This document shows, piece by piece, positions 1 to 7,536 of a DNA stretch of 39,015 bases; the first letter of the stretch is position 1; each line of letters starts with the position of its first letter. The DNA is taken from assembly GCF_000337495.1 (NCBI RefSeq), contig NZ_AOIS01000051.1, positions 1 to 39,015 of the forward strand, in the 5' to 3' direction. The translations under genes were made by a program, and so were the position numbers. The stretch is from Haloterrigena salina JCM 13891 (GTDB lineage: Archaea > Halobacteriota > Halobacteria > Halobacteriales > Natrialbaceae). The notes beneath the pieces were generated by a model. It saw only the letters and a program-made list of their open reading frames with translations, was not told the DNA's origin and searched no databases.

Positions 1-36
1 CTTGCCAGCCCGCTCAGAGATGTGTATAAGAGACAG
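1..36 (+). other. Sequencing adapter at contig end (454 primer B plus Nextera mosaic end)
   Basis: Positions 18-36 read AGATGTGTATAAGAGACAG, the 19-bp Tn5/Nextera mosaic end. Positions 1-17 match the 3' part of the 454 primer B tail used with early Nextera kits. This is library adapter left on the contig, not genomic sequence. It creates a false GTG start at 22 and five false residues (MYKRQ) on the first gene. The junction with genomic DNA is at 36/37. Confidence 0.96.
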
Positions 37-1815
37 CTGTGGGGCCGCGTGCTGGTCGACGAACTCGCGAAGGGCGGCCTCGAGGCGGTCTGCGTCGCTC
101 CCGGCAGCCGGTCGACACCGCTGACGGTCGCCTTCGCCGCACACGAGGGGATCGACGTCTACTCCCACCTCGACGAGCGCTCGGCGGCGTACTTCGCGCT
201 CGGCCGGGCGCGCCGGACCGGCGAGCCGACGGCGCTGGTTTCGACCTCCGGGACGGCGACCGCGAACTTTCATCCGGCCGTGATGGAGGCCGATCAGGCC
301 CGCGTCCCGCTGCTCGTGCTCACGGCGGACCGCCCGCACGAACTCCGGGACAGCGGGGCGAACCAGACCGTCGATCAGGTCGAACTCTACGGCGACGCGG
401 TCCGTTGGGACGCCGAACTCCCCGATCCCGAACCCGACGAGCGCAAGGTCCGGAGCCTCCGGACGACCGCCGCGCGGGCGCTGTCCGAGACGGGCGGCGT
501 CGATCCCGGTCCCGTCCACTTGAACTGTCCGTTCCGCAAGCCCCTCGAGCCGATCGAGGTGCCCGACGCCGTCCCCGACGCGTTCGCGGAGACGCTCGCC
601 GGACGCGGACGCGACGGCGCCTTCGTCGAAACCGAGTCGGGAACGCGAGCGCTCGCGGACGCGCAGTACGACGACCTCGTCCGAACGCTCGAGAACGCCG
701 ACCGACCGCTGATCGTCGCAGGGCCAGCGGATCCTGCCGATCTGTCCGTGCTCGATCCCGACCGCGTCGCGACCGTCGCCGAGCGCGTCGGCGCGCCGAT
801 CCTCGCGGATCCGCTCTCGAATCTGCGGTTCGGCCCGCACGTCGACCGGGAGTCCGCGACGGGGCCGGTGTACGGCGGCTACGACGCCTACGTCGATACG
901 CTTCCGGAGCCCGACGCCGTCGTACGGTTCGGCGCATCGCCGACCTCGAAACCCCTGCGACACGCGCTGCGGGATTCGGACGCTCGGCAGTTCCTGATCG
1001 ACCCCGCGGGCGACTGGCGCGAGGCGACGTTCACCGCGACGGATCTGCTAGCCGCGTCGCCGGGGCCCGTCTTCGAGGGGCTGTGCGAACGCCTCGAGGC
1101 TGATGCCGGGGCAAAGACGGGCTCCGAAAACGAGTGGCTGGCTGCGTTTGCCGACGCGGAGCGTCGCCACTGGGCGGTTCGCGACGCGGCCCTCGAGTCG
1201 TCGTCCCTCGAGGCCGAGCCGTTCGAGGGGGCCGTTCTCGCCGACGTCTTCGAGGAGGCGCCCGACCCCGCGACGATCTTCGTCTCCAACAGCATGCCGA
1301 TCCGGGACGCCGACCGGTTCGGACGCCCCCGCGACGCCGACCTGACGGTGCTGTCAAATCGCGGCGCCAGCGGGATCGACGGGATCACGAGCACGGCGCT
1401 GGGCGCCGGAAGCGCGACCGGCGAGCCGCTGGTGCTCGTCACCGGCGATCTGGCCTTCTACCACGATTCCAACGGACTGCTCGCCGTCGACCGCTGCGGC
1501 GTCGACGCCACGATCGTCCTGCTGGACAACGACGGCGGCGGCATCTTCCACGAACTCCCGATCGAGGAGTTCGAGCCCCCCTTCACGGCCCAGTTCAAGA
1601 CGCCCCACGGCCTCGAGTTCGACGCGCTGGCGGACTTTTACGACCTCGCGTTCGAGCGCGTCGCCCCCGTCGACTTCGCGAGCGCGTATCGATGGTCCCT
1701 CGAGTCTGCGGGGACGCAGGTGCTCGCGGTCGAATTCGACTCGGAGGCGAGTCACCGACGGCGGGACGCGCTCGCGGAGCGGATTCGCGAGGAGCTTCGA
1801 GGCGACGGCGAGTAG
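37..1815 (+). CDS. menD: MenD, SEPHCHC synthase (5' end missing)
   Basis: ThDP-dependent 2-succinyl-5-enolpyruvyl-6-hydroxy-3-cyclohexene-1-carboxylate synthase: it joins isochorismate and 2-oxoglutarate in the first committed step of menaquinone synthesis. The N-terminal domain has APGSRSTPLT and HLDERSAAYFALG, the latter carrying the Glu that activates ThDP. Then come TSGTATANFHPAV and LTADRPHELRDSGANQT. The C-terminal ThDP domain has NSMPIRDADRF, NRGASGIDG, GDLAFYHDSNGLL and LLDNDGGGIF. The 592 genomic codons nearly fill the family length, so only the start codon and a few residues are lost at the contig end; the apparent start at 22 is adapter. menB, menA, menC and menE follow downstream; an isochorismate synthase gene would be expected upstream, outside the window. 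Confidence 0.95.
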   Translation: MWGRVLVDELAKGGLEAVCVAPGSRSTPLTVAFAAHEGIDVYSHLDERSAAYFALGRARRTGEPTALVSTSGTATANFHPAVMEADQARVPLLVLTADRPHELRDSGANQTVDQVELYGDAVRWDAELPDPEPDERKVRSLRTTAARALSETGGVDPGPVHLNCPFRKPLEPIEVPDAVPDAFAETLAGRGRDGAFVETESGTRALADAQYDDLVRTLENADRPLIVAGPADPADLSVLDPDRVATVAERVGAPILADPLSNLRFGPHVDRESATGPVYGGYDAYVDTLPEPDAVVRFGASPTSKPLRHALRDSDARQFLIDPAGDWREATFTATDLLAASPGPVFEGLCERLEADAGAKTGSENEWLAAFADAERRHWAVRDAALESSSLEAEPFEGAVLADVFEEAPDPATIFVSNSMPIRDADRFGRPRDADLTVLSNRGASGIDGITSTALGAGSATGEPLVLVTGDLAFYHDSNGLLAVDRCGVDATIVLLDNDGGGIFHELPIEEFEPPFTAQFKTPHGLEFDALADFYDLAFERVAPVDFASAYRWSLESAGTQVLAVEFDSEASHRRRDALAERIREELRGDGE

Positions 1816-1841
1816 CGTCGCTACGGACTGTTCTGGGACGC

Positions 1842-2055
1842 GATGGCGCGCGCTGACGGCTGACCGAGCGGTAGCGAGGGCAGTCGTCGATACTGCGCGA
1901 GGTCGTCGTGAACGGAGTGAACGAAGGCGTGTCGGAACTCGTTCTGACAGTGGATGAGTGAGCGGTCCGCGGGATGAACGGCGAGAATCCCGCGGGCGCG
2001 AACGAATCGGTTGGGGAGGGCGTGGCGATTCCCCCTTGCCACTGTGAGCAGCACG
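1842..2055 (-). repeat. Dispersed intergenic repeat, copy A
   Basis: Fills most of the 316-bp gap between menD and the J-domain gene. Read on the minus strand, it runs from a TGGCAAGGGGGAATCGCCAC-like head, through a CCCTCCCCAACCGATTC block and CTCACTCATCC-type pyrimidine-rich blocks, to a CAGCGCGCGCCATC tail (1842-1855). The same order of blocks recurs at 7240-7392, 32143-32323 and 32408-32537. No start/stop arrangement suggests a gene. The rest of the gap (2056-2131) shows nothing I recognise. Confidence 0.8.
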
Positions 2056-2131
2056 CTCGAGTCCCCAGTTTCCACGAAAATAGATCGGCTATCATCACAC
2101 CCGCAACCAACTGAGACGAACGAATCGACGA

Positions 2132-3172
2132 TCAGGGGCGAAGCGCCCACCAGAGCGCGAGGGCGTAGCCGAAGGGGATCCAGGCGAAGCCGAGCGCGAC
2201 CAGCCCGGCCGGCGAGAACTGCGATACGGGGGCCAGCCACTCGATTCCGATCGGGAACAGCACGCTCCAGGAACCGAACACTCCGGTCGCCACTCGCGGT
2301 CTGGTGAGCAGGTAGCCGACGAGGCCGAGCGTACAGGCGACGACGATCGCCTTGACCGGCATCGAGAACACCGGCGTCAACGCCACCGCGACGAACACCG
2401 GATAGAGCAGCCAGCAACAGCCGATCGTCACCGCAGTCGAGTACTCGAGGGACTGGCCCTCCCACTCGGGGTCGACGTCATCCGTCCAGTCGTGGACGGC
2501 GTACTGGAACTCCGAGGCCTCGGCGTCGTCGTCGGCTCCGGTAGCCGTCGCGGTCGGCTCGCCGCGGGTCGAAGTTGCCGACGCCGCCGTCTCGTCGCCG
2601 AACGACCACCCGCCCGTCGCCCGCTGTCGGGTCCGCTGTTGACGTCGTCGCTTGCGCTGTCGCGCGTGATGGCTCTCGGTTCGTGCGCCGCCTCGGGATC
2701 TCGAGCGTCCGGCGTCGGTCCGGCTCGAGCCGGCAGCGGTTCGGTCGGTGGTCCGACTCCGGCCGCTCTTCGATCCCGTTCTCGAGTTCGCCCGCTGCGT
2801 CGTTCTCGACCCCGTCGCGTTCGCGCTCGTATCGGCGCTCGAGTCGCCAGTCGTCGATGCGTTCGACGCCTTCTCTGCCGACGCGTTCGCCCCGTCGGTC
2901 GACGCGCTCGAGTCATCCGCTTTCCCTTCACCGGCAGAGTGGTCGGCGAGACGAACGTAGGACTCGTGGCCCAGCCGGTCGTACCTGGCCCGCTCGGTGC
3001 CGTCGGTCAGCACCGATTTCGCCGTCGAGACGCGCTTGAACTGCTCGGCGGCGTCGGGCGCGTCGTTGTGGTCCGGATGGGTCTCGAGGACGCGCTCGCG
3101 GTAGGCGGTTTGAATCTCCTCGCGAGTCGCGTCCGGATCGACCTCGAGGACGTCGTAGTACGTCTCGCCCAT
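2132..3172 (-). CDS. J-domain protein with C-terminal membrane segments
   Basis: Residues 1-70 are a canonical J domain: TYYDVLEVDPDATREEI, the HPD tripeptide in ETHPDHND that stimulates Hsp70 ATPase, and ARYDRLGHE at the end. Residues about 75-235 form a low-complexity Ser/Thr/Arg/Ala linker with no visible fold. The last ~105 residues have about four hydrophobic helices (for example GCCWLLYPVFVAVALTPVF). There is no DnaJ zinc-finger or C-terminal peptide-binding domain, so this is a class C J protein that probably recruits DnaK to the membrane rather than the chaperone DnaJ itself. It is convergent with menD across repeat copy A. The true client is unknown. Confidence 0.85.
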   Translation of the reverse strand: MGETYYDVLEVDPDATREEIQTAYRERVLETHPDHNDAPDAAEQFKRVSTAKSVLTDGTERARYDRLGHESYVRLADHSAGEGKADDSSASTDGANASAEKASNASTTGDSSADTSANATGSRTTQRANSRTGSKSGRSRTTDRTAAGSSRTDAGRSRSRGGARTESHHARQRKRRRQQRTRQRATGGWSFGDETAASATSTRGEPTATATGADDDAEASEFQYAVHDWTDDVDPEWEGQSLEYSTAVTIGCCWLLYPVFVAVALTPVFSMPVKAIVVACTLGLVGYLLTRPRVATGVFGSWSVLFPIGIEWLAPVSQFSPAGLVALGFAWIPFGYALALWWALRP

Positions 3173-3226
3173 CGCCTTCGGAGTCGAACGGCCGGCTGAA
3201 AAATCAATCGGCGTAGACGATCGCCG

Positions 3227-3562
3227 TCAGAGTTCGGGTTGGAAACTGAAAGTGGCGTCTCGGTGCGTCGTTTCTCGGACAGATGTATCGTATGTCGCTA
3301 TATCAAATAGCCCGTTGGATCGGGACGGAGTCGACTCTCTGGCGACGATAGCGGCCGCCTGGACGTCTGAAAGCGTCGAACTTGGTTGACGGACGGTGAA
3401 CCGTACCGGAATCGGATCCAGCGTGCGATCGAAACGCGACTCGAGACCGGTGGCCCGAGCGATCGCTGCCACGTGATTCGGATCGGCGTGCGGCGCTCGG
3501 AGCGAAGCCACTAACCACCCGTCAGTACTGATACGTTCCGGACCGGATGTAGAGAAATTCAA
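3227..3562 (-). CDS. Small hypothetical protein, doubtful
   Basis: A 111-codon frame starting at TTG, with a GTG alternative at 3511. It has no recognised domain, signal peptide or membrane helix. Codon use is less G/C-rich at third positions than in neighbours, which argues either for a recently acquired gene or for no gene at all. A TATA-like TTATAATAC lies at 3570-3578 on this strand; initiation about 27 nt downstream (near 3545) would favour the GTG start over TTG. It is divergent from the beta-helix gene. I do not assign a function. Confidence 0.35.
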   Translation of the reverse strand: MNFSTSGPERISTDGWLVASLRAPHADPNHVAAIARATGLESRFDRTLDPIPVRFTVRQPSSTLSDVQAAAIVARESTPSRSNGLFDIATYDTSVRETTHRDATFSFQPEL

Positions 3563-3571
3563 TAATAGACG

Positions 3572-3579
3572 TATTATAA
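3572..3579 (+). promoter_or_regulatory. TATA box shared by divergent genes
   Basis: TATTATAA centred 38 nt before the ATG at 3614, in a short AT-rich patch (3560-3585) between divergent frames. Transcription from about 3600-3605 would leave a very short leader for the beta-helix gene. Confidence 0.55.
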
Positions 3580-3613
3580 GAAACTATGGCCGACACTCCG
3601 ACAGTGATGGGCG

Positions 3614-4966
3614 ATGTCCAACGACACCGACGTCACCAGCGGCCGGCGGTTCGGACAGTCGACGCGACGGACGTTCCTCGGCGGCCTCGGAGCGACCGCC
3701 GGAATCGGCGCGTTGACCGGACTCGGCGAGGCGCGAGGACGCGGCGGTGGCGCGCTCTCGAGTGCGAGCTACTACGTCGTCCGCAGCGACGGTTGCGGAC
3801 CGAACGGTAACGGGACGACGGGCCGCGGCGGATGGTGGAACCGCGGTTCGGAACGCGATCACGACGAGGGCGGCGTCGGCTACCTCGTCCTCGAGGCCGG
3901 ATCCGGTCGCGTCGCGTTCTCGACCGACGGCACCGCGGAGGCAGCGTTCCAGTACGCGTTCGACGAACTCGCCTCGAGCGGCGGCACCGTCGTCGCGGGC
4001 GGCAGCGACTTCCGCTTTGCCGGTCCGGCCACGATCGGCGACGACACCGCGCTGGTCGGCCAGCAGGGAACGCGGTTCGTCGTCGCCGGCGGGGAGGACA
4101 GCGCGACGAGTGACGAACCGTCGGGCCACGACCTGATCCGCACCCGCGGCGACGACGTGACGATCGCCGGTATCGAGTTCGACGCGAACGGAACGCAACT
4201 CGACAACCACGCGATTCAGGCCGACGACTGCGACGGTCTGCTGGTGGCGAACAACCGCACCGTCGACGGCTTCCAGATGGCGATCTCGTTTTCGCGCTGT
4301 ACGAACGTACAGGTCGTCGGCAACGAGGTGCTCGACCCCAACTGGTACGGGATCACCGCCCGGGCCGCCGCCGACGAGCTGGACCTGCGCCGCTCCGAGA
4401 ACGTCGTCGTCGCGCGCAACTACGTCGCCGGCGTGACCTACAACAACATCGCGACTTACAACGTCAGCAACTTCACCGTCTACGGCAACGTCGCCGAGGA
4501 CGGCGGCCACAGCCTCATCGCCTGTTCGCCGGCCCAGCAGGGCGCGATCGTCGGGAACGTCTGTCGGGACCTCGAGGAGTACGCCCCCGACCCCGGCGGC
4601 GAGGCGGGCATCGAGATCGAGTACAAGGAGACCCACGTCCGCGAGGAGATCGCCGGCACCCCGCTGGCGCGCTCGTTCGATATCACTATCTCTGGCAATC
4701 AAGTCGACAACTGTCCGGTCGGGATCCTCTCCCGGACCGTCCCCGCCGACAGCGACGACGAGTCCGCCCGCGAGACGGAGCGTCCCTACAGCTTCACCGT
4801 GACCGGGAACGCGATCAGCGACGCCGCGGACGCCGGCATCCGGATCCGCTCGGGCGAGGCGGGTGTCGTCGCGACGAACACGGTCCGAAACAGCCCCGCG
4901 CCGATCGAGGTCGACGAGACCTACGCCGTCGACATCCAGCAGGGGCTGAACGCGACTCGAGAGTAA
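3614..4966 (+). CDS. Tat-exported right-handed beta-helix protein
   Basis: The N-terminus carries a Tat signal: R18-R19 in STRRTFLGG, followed by an Ala/Gly-rich hydrophobic stretch ending near GLGEARG. There is no lipobox Cys, so it is probably secreted or wall-associated. From about residue 90 onward it shows periodic N/V/G-rich turns (DNHAIQADDCDGLLVANN, NVQVVGNEVLD, NFTVYGNVAEDGG, ITISGNQVDNCPVGI, FTVTGNAISDAADAGI), the mark of parallel beta-helix (pectate lyase/NosD-like) repeats. Such folds include polysaccharide lyases and adhesins. I see no diagnostic catalytic residues, so substrate and activity are unknown. It stands alone between divergent and convergent neighbours, with its own TATA box. 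Confidence 0.8.
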   Translation: MSNDTDVTSGRRFGQSTRRTFLGGLGATAGIGALTGLGEARGRGGGALSSASYYVVRSDGCGPNGNGTTGRGGWWNRGSERDHDEGGVGYLVLEAGSGRVAFSTDGTAEAAFQYAFDELASSGGTVVAGGSDFRFAGPATIGDDTALVGQQGTRFVVAGGEDSATSDEPSGHDLIRTRGDDVTIAGIEFDANGTQLDNHAIQADDCDGLLVANNRTVDGFQMAISFSRCTNVQVVGNEVLDPNWYGITARAAADELDLRRSENVVVARNYVAGVTYNNIATYNVSNFTVYGNVAEDGGHSLIACSPAQQGAIVGNVCRDLEEYAPDPGGEAGIEIEYKETHVREEIAGTPLARSFDITISGNQVDNCPVGILSRTVPADSDDESARETERPYSFTVTGNAISDAADAGIRIRSGEAGVVATNTVRNSPAPIEVDETYAVDIQQGLNATRE

Positions 4967-5026
4967 GGACGGGAACAAGGACGATCGGAATCGGTCCCGA
5001 CTCGAGATTTCCCCTCACTCACTGCG

Positions 5027-5911
5027 TCACTCCGCCGTATCGGCTCGCCCGGCGAAGACGCCGCCGTCCCAGCCGCGGACGCGGGATCGAAGCACCCACT
5101 CGAGACACGCGAGGAGGGGCAGGGCGACCGAGAGGAAGAGGAACAGAACCTCCGGATGCGTGTGGTACTCCGGAGCGGGATGTGGCGGAAACACCGTGCT
5201 CTCGACAGTACCCGCCGTCCAGTAGGCGTAGAGGACCATCGGTGTGACCAGTCCCCTCGTCAGCAGCGCGGCGATGGCGATCGCCGTGACGATACACCCC
5301 GGGACGAGAATCGTAAGAACGGTCCAGATATCGGATTGGTAGTACGCACCGGTGGAACTCAGCAGCCCGATCCCGAGCCCGACAAGGAGTCCGCTTCCGA
5401 GGACGACCGCCCGGAGCTGCGATCGGGACAGCGGGAGCGTCGGGAGGTTCCGAAGCCGTTCGTCGCCGAGACCGTAGCCGCGCCGGAGCGCGAACTCGGC
5501 GACGCCGGCGACCAGCAGCAGCGAGAGCCACGCGTACCACGACTTCGCGTAGTTCGACGCGTAGAACGGCCCCTCGACCAGGGTCCCCCATGCCATGGGG
5601 GTTCCCTCGGGGAACGGCGCCGTCAGGACGGTGTGTACGACGCCGACGAGCAACGCGACGAACCCGCCGCCGGGCGCGAGCAGTCTCGTGGCGGTCGTCG
5701 CGAACAGCGGGACGAATCCGAGCGCGAACACGCCGAGCCAGACGTGGGGCGCGTCGGCGACCGAGCCGATCGTCCCCGGGTTGAGGGCCGTCTCTCGTCC
5801 CGGCTCGAAAAACGGAGAGTCCACGCGCTCGAGCAACTCACGGGTCACCATGACGTTCGCGAGGCCGCCGAGCACTCCCGCGGTGACCGACGCGACGAGC
5901 GAACGGTTCAT
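5027..5911 (-). CDS. Polytopic membrane protein of unknown function
   Basis: A 294-residue protein with about eight hydrophobic helices, starting with VTAGVLGGLANVMVT and ending with LFLFLSVALPLLACLEW. An arginine-rich cytoplasmic tail follows (VLRSRVRGWDGG). Between helices 3 and 4 is a polar loop with FPEGTPMAWGTLVEG. The only His-rich stretch is PHPAPEYHTHPEV before the last helix, which could bind metal. I recognise no transporter or enzyme family. It is convergent with the beta-helix gene (60 bp between stops) and divergent from menB. Confidence 0.7.
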   Translation of the reverse strand: MNRSLVASVTAGVLGGLANVMVTRELLERVDSPFFEPGRETALNPGTIGSVADAPHVWLGVFALGFVPLFATTATRLLAPGGGFVALLVGVVHTVLTAPFPEGTPMAWGTLVEGPFYASNYAKSWYAWLSLLLVAGVAEFALRRGYGLGDERLRNLPTLPLSRSQLRAVVLGSGLLVGLGIGLLSSTGAYYQSDIWTVLTILVPGCIVTAIAIAALLTRGLVTPMVLYAYWTAGTVESTVFPPHPAPEYHTHPEVLFLFLSVALPLLACLEWVLRSRVRGWDGGVFAGRADTAE

Positions 5912-6213
5912 ACCGACCCGCGCGCCGTCCGGAGCCGGCGACCGGACCGTTCGATCGCTCCGTCGAATCGACCGATCACACCGTCCGCTGTCGTCCGCGT
6001 ATCCGTGCTAGTCCGAGGGCGAGCGAGCATTCATTCTGACGAACTCATATTAGTAGAAAAACTCTATCGGTTATCGCCAACTGCGCGTTCCCGTCGATCG
6101 GCGAGCGCCACCGCGAGTCGCGGACTCGCGTTACTAACGGGACCTCTGCCTCGAGCGAGTCCCTCGAGCGCGACGCGAACCTATTTCACGGGCCGCGGAC
6201 CAACGTCGAGCCA
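5912..6213. promoter_or_regulatory. Divergent intergenic region with menB promoter
   Basis: This 302-bp gap separates the membrane-protein gene and menB. CTATTTC at 6181-6187 lies 27-33 nt before the menB ATG, the spacing of a haloarchaeal TATA box on a leaderless transcript. An AT-rich patch at 6045-6070 (ATATTAGTAGAAAAAC) may be another promoter element. I see no repeat or small gene here. Confidence 0.5.
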
Positions 6214-7107
6214 ATGGTTTCGGAACTGTTCGACCCCGAACGCTGGGAGCCGGTCGCGGACCTGAACGACGAGTTCAGCGACATCACCTACCACCGAGCG
6301 GTCGACTCCGGCACGGTCCGGATCGCCTTCGACCGGCCCGACGTGCGCAACGCCTTCCGGCCGGGGACGGTCGACGAACTGTACGACGCGCTCGACCACG
6401 CCAAGCGCCAGACCGACGTCGGCTGCATCCTGCTGACCGGCAACGGCCCCTCCTCGAAGGACGGCGGCTGGGCGTTCTGTTCCGGCGGCGATCAGACGAT
6501 CCGCGGCGATGACGGCTACCAGTACGAAGGCGACGAAGAACGAGCATCCGAACAGGGACGGCTGCACATTCTCGAGGTACAGCGTCTCATCCGCCACATC
6601 CCGAAGGTCGTCGTCGCCGTCGTCCCGGGGTGGGCCGTCGGCGGCGGCCACTCGCTGCACGTCGTCTGCGACCTCACGCTCGCGAGCGAAGAGCACGCGA
6701 AATTCCTCCAGACTGATCCCGACGTGGCGAGCTACGACGCGGGCTTCGGCTCGGCCTACCTCGCCAAACAGATCGGCCAGAAGAAGGCCCGCGAAGTCTT
6801 CTTCCTCGGAAAGACCTACGACGCCGAGGAGGCCGCGGAGATGGGCATGGTGAACGAAGCGGTCCCCCACGACGAGTTGGAGGAGACCGCCCTCGAGTGG
6901 GGCGAGCGCATCAACGCCAAGAGCCCGACGGCGATGCGGATGCTCAAGTACGCCTTCAATATGACCGACGACGGCATGATCGGCCAGCAGGTCTTCGCCG
7001 GCGAGGCGACGCGGCTGGGCTATATGACCGACGAGGCGAAGGAGGGTCGGGACGCCTTCGTCGAGGGCCGCGACCCCGATTTCGACGACTTCCCGTGGCA
7101 CTACTGA
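6214..7107 (+). CDS. menB: MenB, 1,4-dihydroxy-2-naphthoyl-CoA synthase
   Basis: Crotonase-fold enzyme that closes the second naphthoquinone ring from o-succinylbenzoyl-CoA. Visible family marks are FDRPDVRNAFRPGTVDEL near residue 45, FCSGGDQ with the oxyanion-hole Gly pair, GWAVGGGHSLHVVCDLT (the Gly here marks the bicarbonate-dependent MenB type), and DPDVASYDAGFGSAYLA, which holds the active-site Asp. The C-terminal WHY ending is usual for MenB. At 297 residues it is full length. The start is supported by the TATA-like box 27-33 nt upstream. It is single-cistron here, separated from menD and from menACE by unrelated genes. Confidence 0.95.
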   Translation: MVSELFDPERWEPVADLNDEFSDITYHRAVDSGTVRIAFDRPDVRNAFRPGTVDELYDALDHAKRQTDVGCILLTGNGPSSKDGGWAFCSGGDQTIRGDDGYQYEGDEERASEQGRLHILEVQRLIRHIPKVVVAVVPGWAVGGGHSLHVVCDLTLASEEHAKFLQTDPDVASYDAGFGSAYLAKQIGQKKAREVFFLGKTYDAEEAAEMGMVNEAVPHDELEETALEWGERINAKSPTAMRMLKYAFNMTDDGMIGQQVFAGEATRLGYMTDEAKEGRDAFVEGRDPDFDDFPWHY

Positions 7108-7239
7108 GCGGCTGATCGATCCGCTCCGTCATCGGTGACCGTCTCGGATCGGATCGTAACTGTACGGGGACTCGACTCGGCTCGAGTGCGCGTTTCTTTC
7201 GTCGGTTTCAACGCCACTCAGCCCTCAGCCGTACTGCTA

Positions 7240-7392
7240 CTGCTGGCAACGGGGAGTGCCACGTCCTCTCCAGCCGATTCGCTCGCTTCCGAGGGATTCA
7301 CTCCGTTCATCCCTCGTACCGCTCACTCATCCCTCGCACGGCATCGCTGACCGCCCTCGAATTCGCTCAGGCGGTCACCAGCGCGCGCCACC
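7240..7392 (+). repeat. Dispersed intergenic repeat, copy B
   Basis: Begins CTGCTGGCAACGGGGAGTG, continues through CCAGCCGATTCGCTCGCTT and two ATCCCTCG-type blocks, and ends CAGCGCGCGCCACC at 7379-7392. That end is identical to the terminus of copy D and to the inverted terminus of copy C. It occupies the middle of the 429-bp gap between menB and the DyP-like gene. Confidence 0.8.
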
Positions 7393-7536
7393 TCACGCCG
7401 GATCCACCACTGGCGGGACGTCCCAGCTCGAGTGGGTGCGATTCCGTGTGCACCGATAACACTCCTCGAGCCAGTTGGTTCGACCCTGCGATCAGGGGAG
7501 AAAATCATTTGAGCGTCGGCGCCCGACTTCCGACCA
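7393..7536 (+). promoter_or_regulatory. Promoter region of the envelope iron-type module
   Basis: Between repeat copy B and the GTG start at 7537. AAAATCATTT at 7501-7510 is the only AT-rich stretch. Its distance of 27-36 nt from the start fits a TATA element for a leaderless transcript. The match to consensus is weak. Confidence 0.4.

Noticed and set aside
3584..4978. 464-codon open frame on the minus strand opposite the beta-helix gene
   Set aside because: Repetitive Val/Asp/Gly/Arg composition typical of the antisense frame of a GC-rich haloarchaeal gene; the plus-strand protein has a Tat signal and beta-helix repeats.
6181..7101. 306-codon minus-strand frame opposite menB
   Set aside because: It mirrors a clearly recognised MenB and has no domain of its own.
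7462..7480. TTCGA-containing stretch resembling a tRNA T-loop
   Set aside because: The flanking bases do not form a 5-bp T-stem and there is no acceptor stem or anticodon arm around it.
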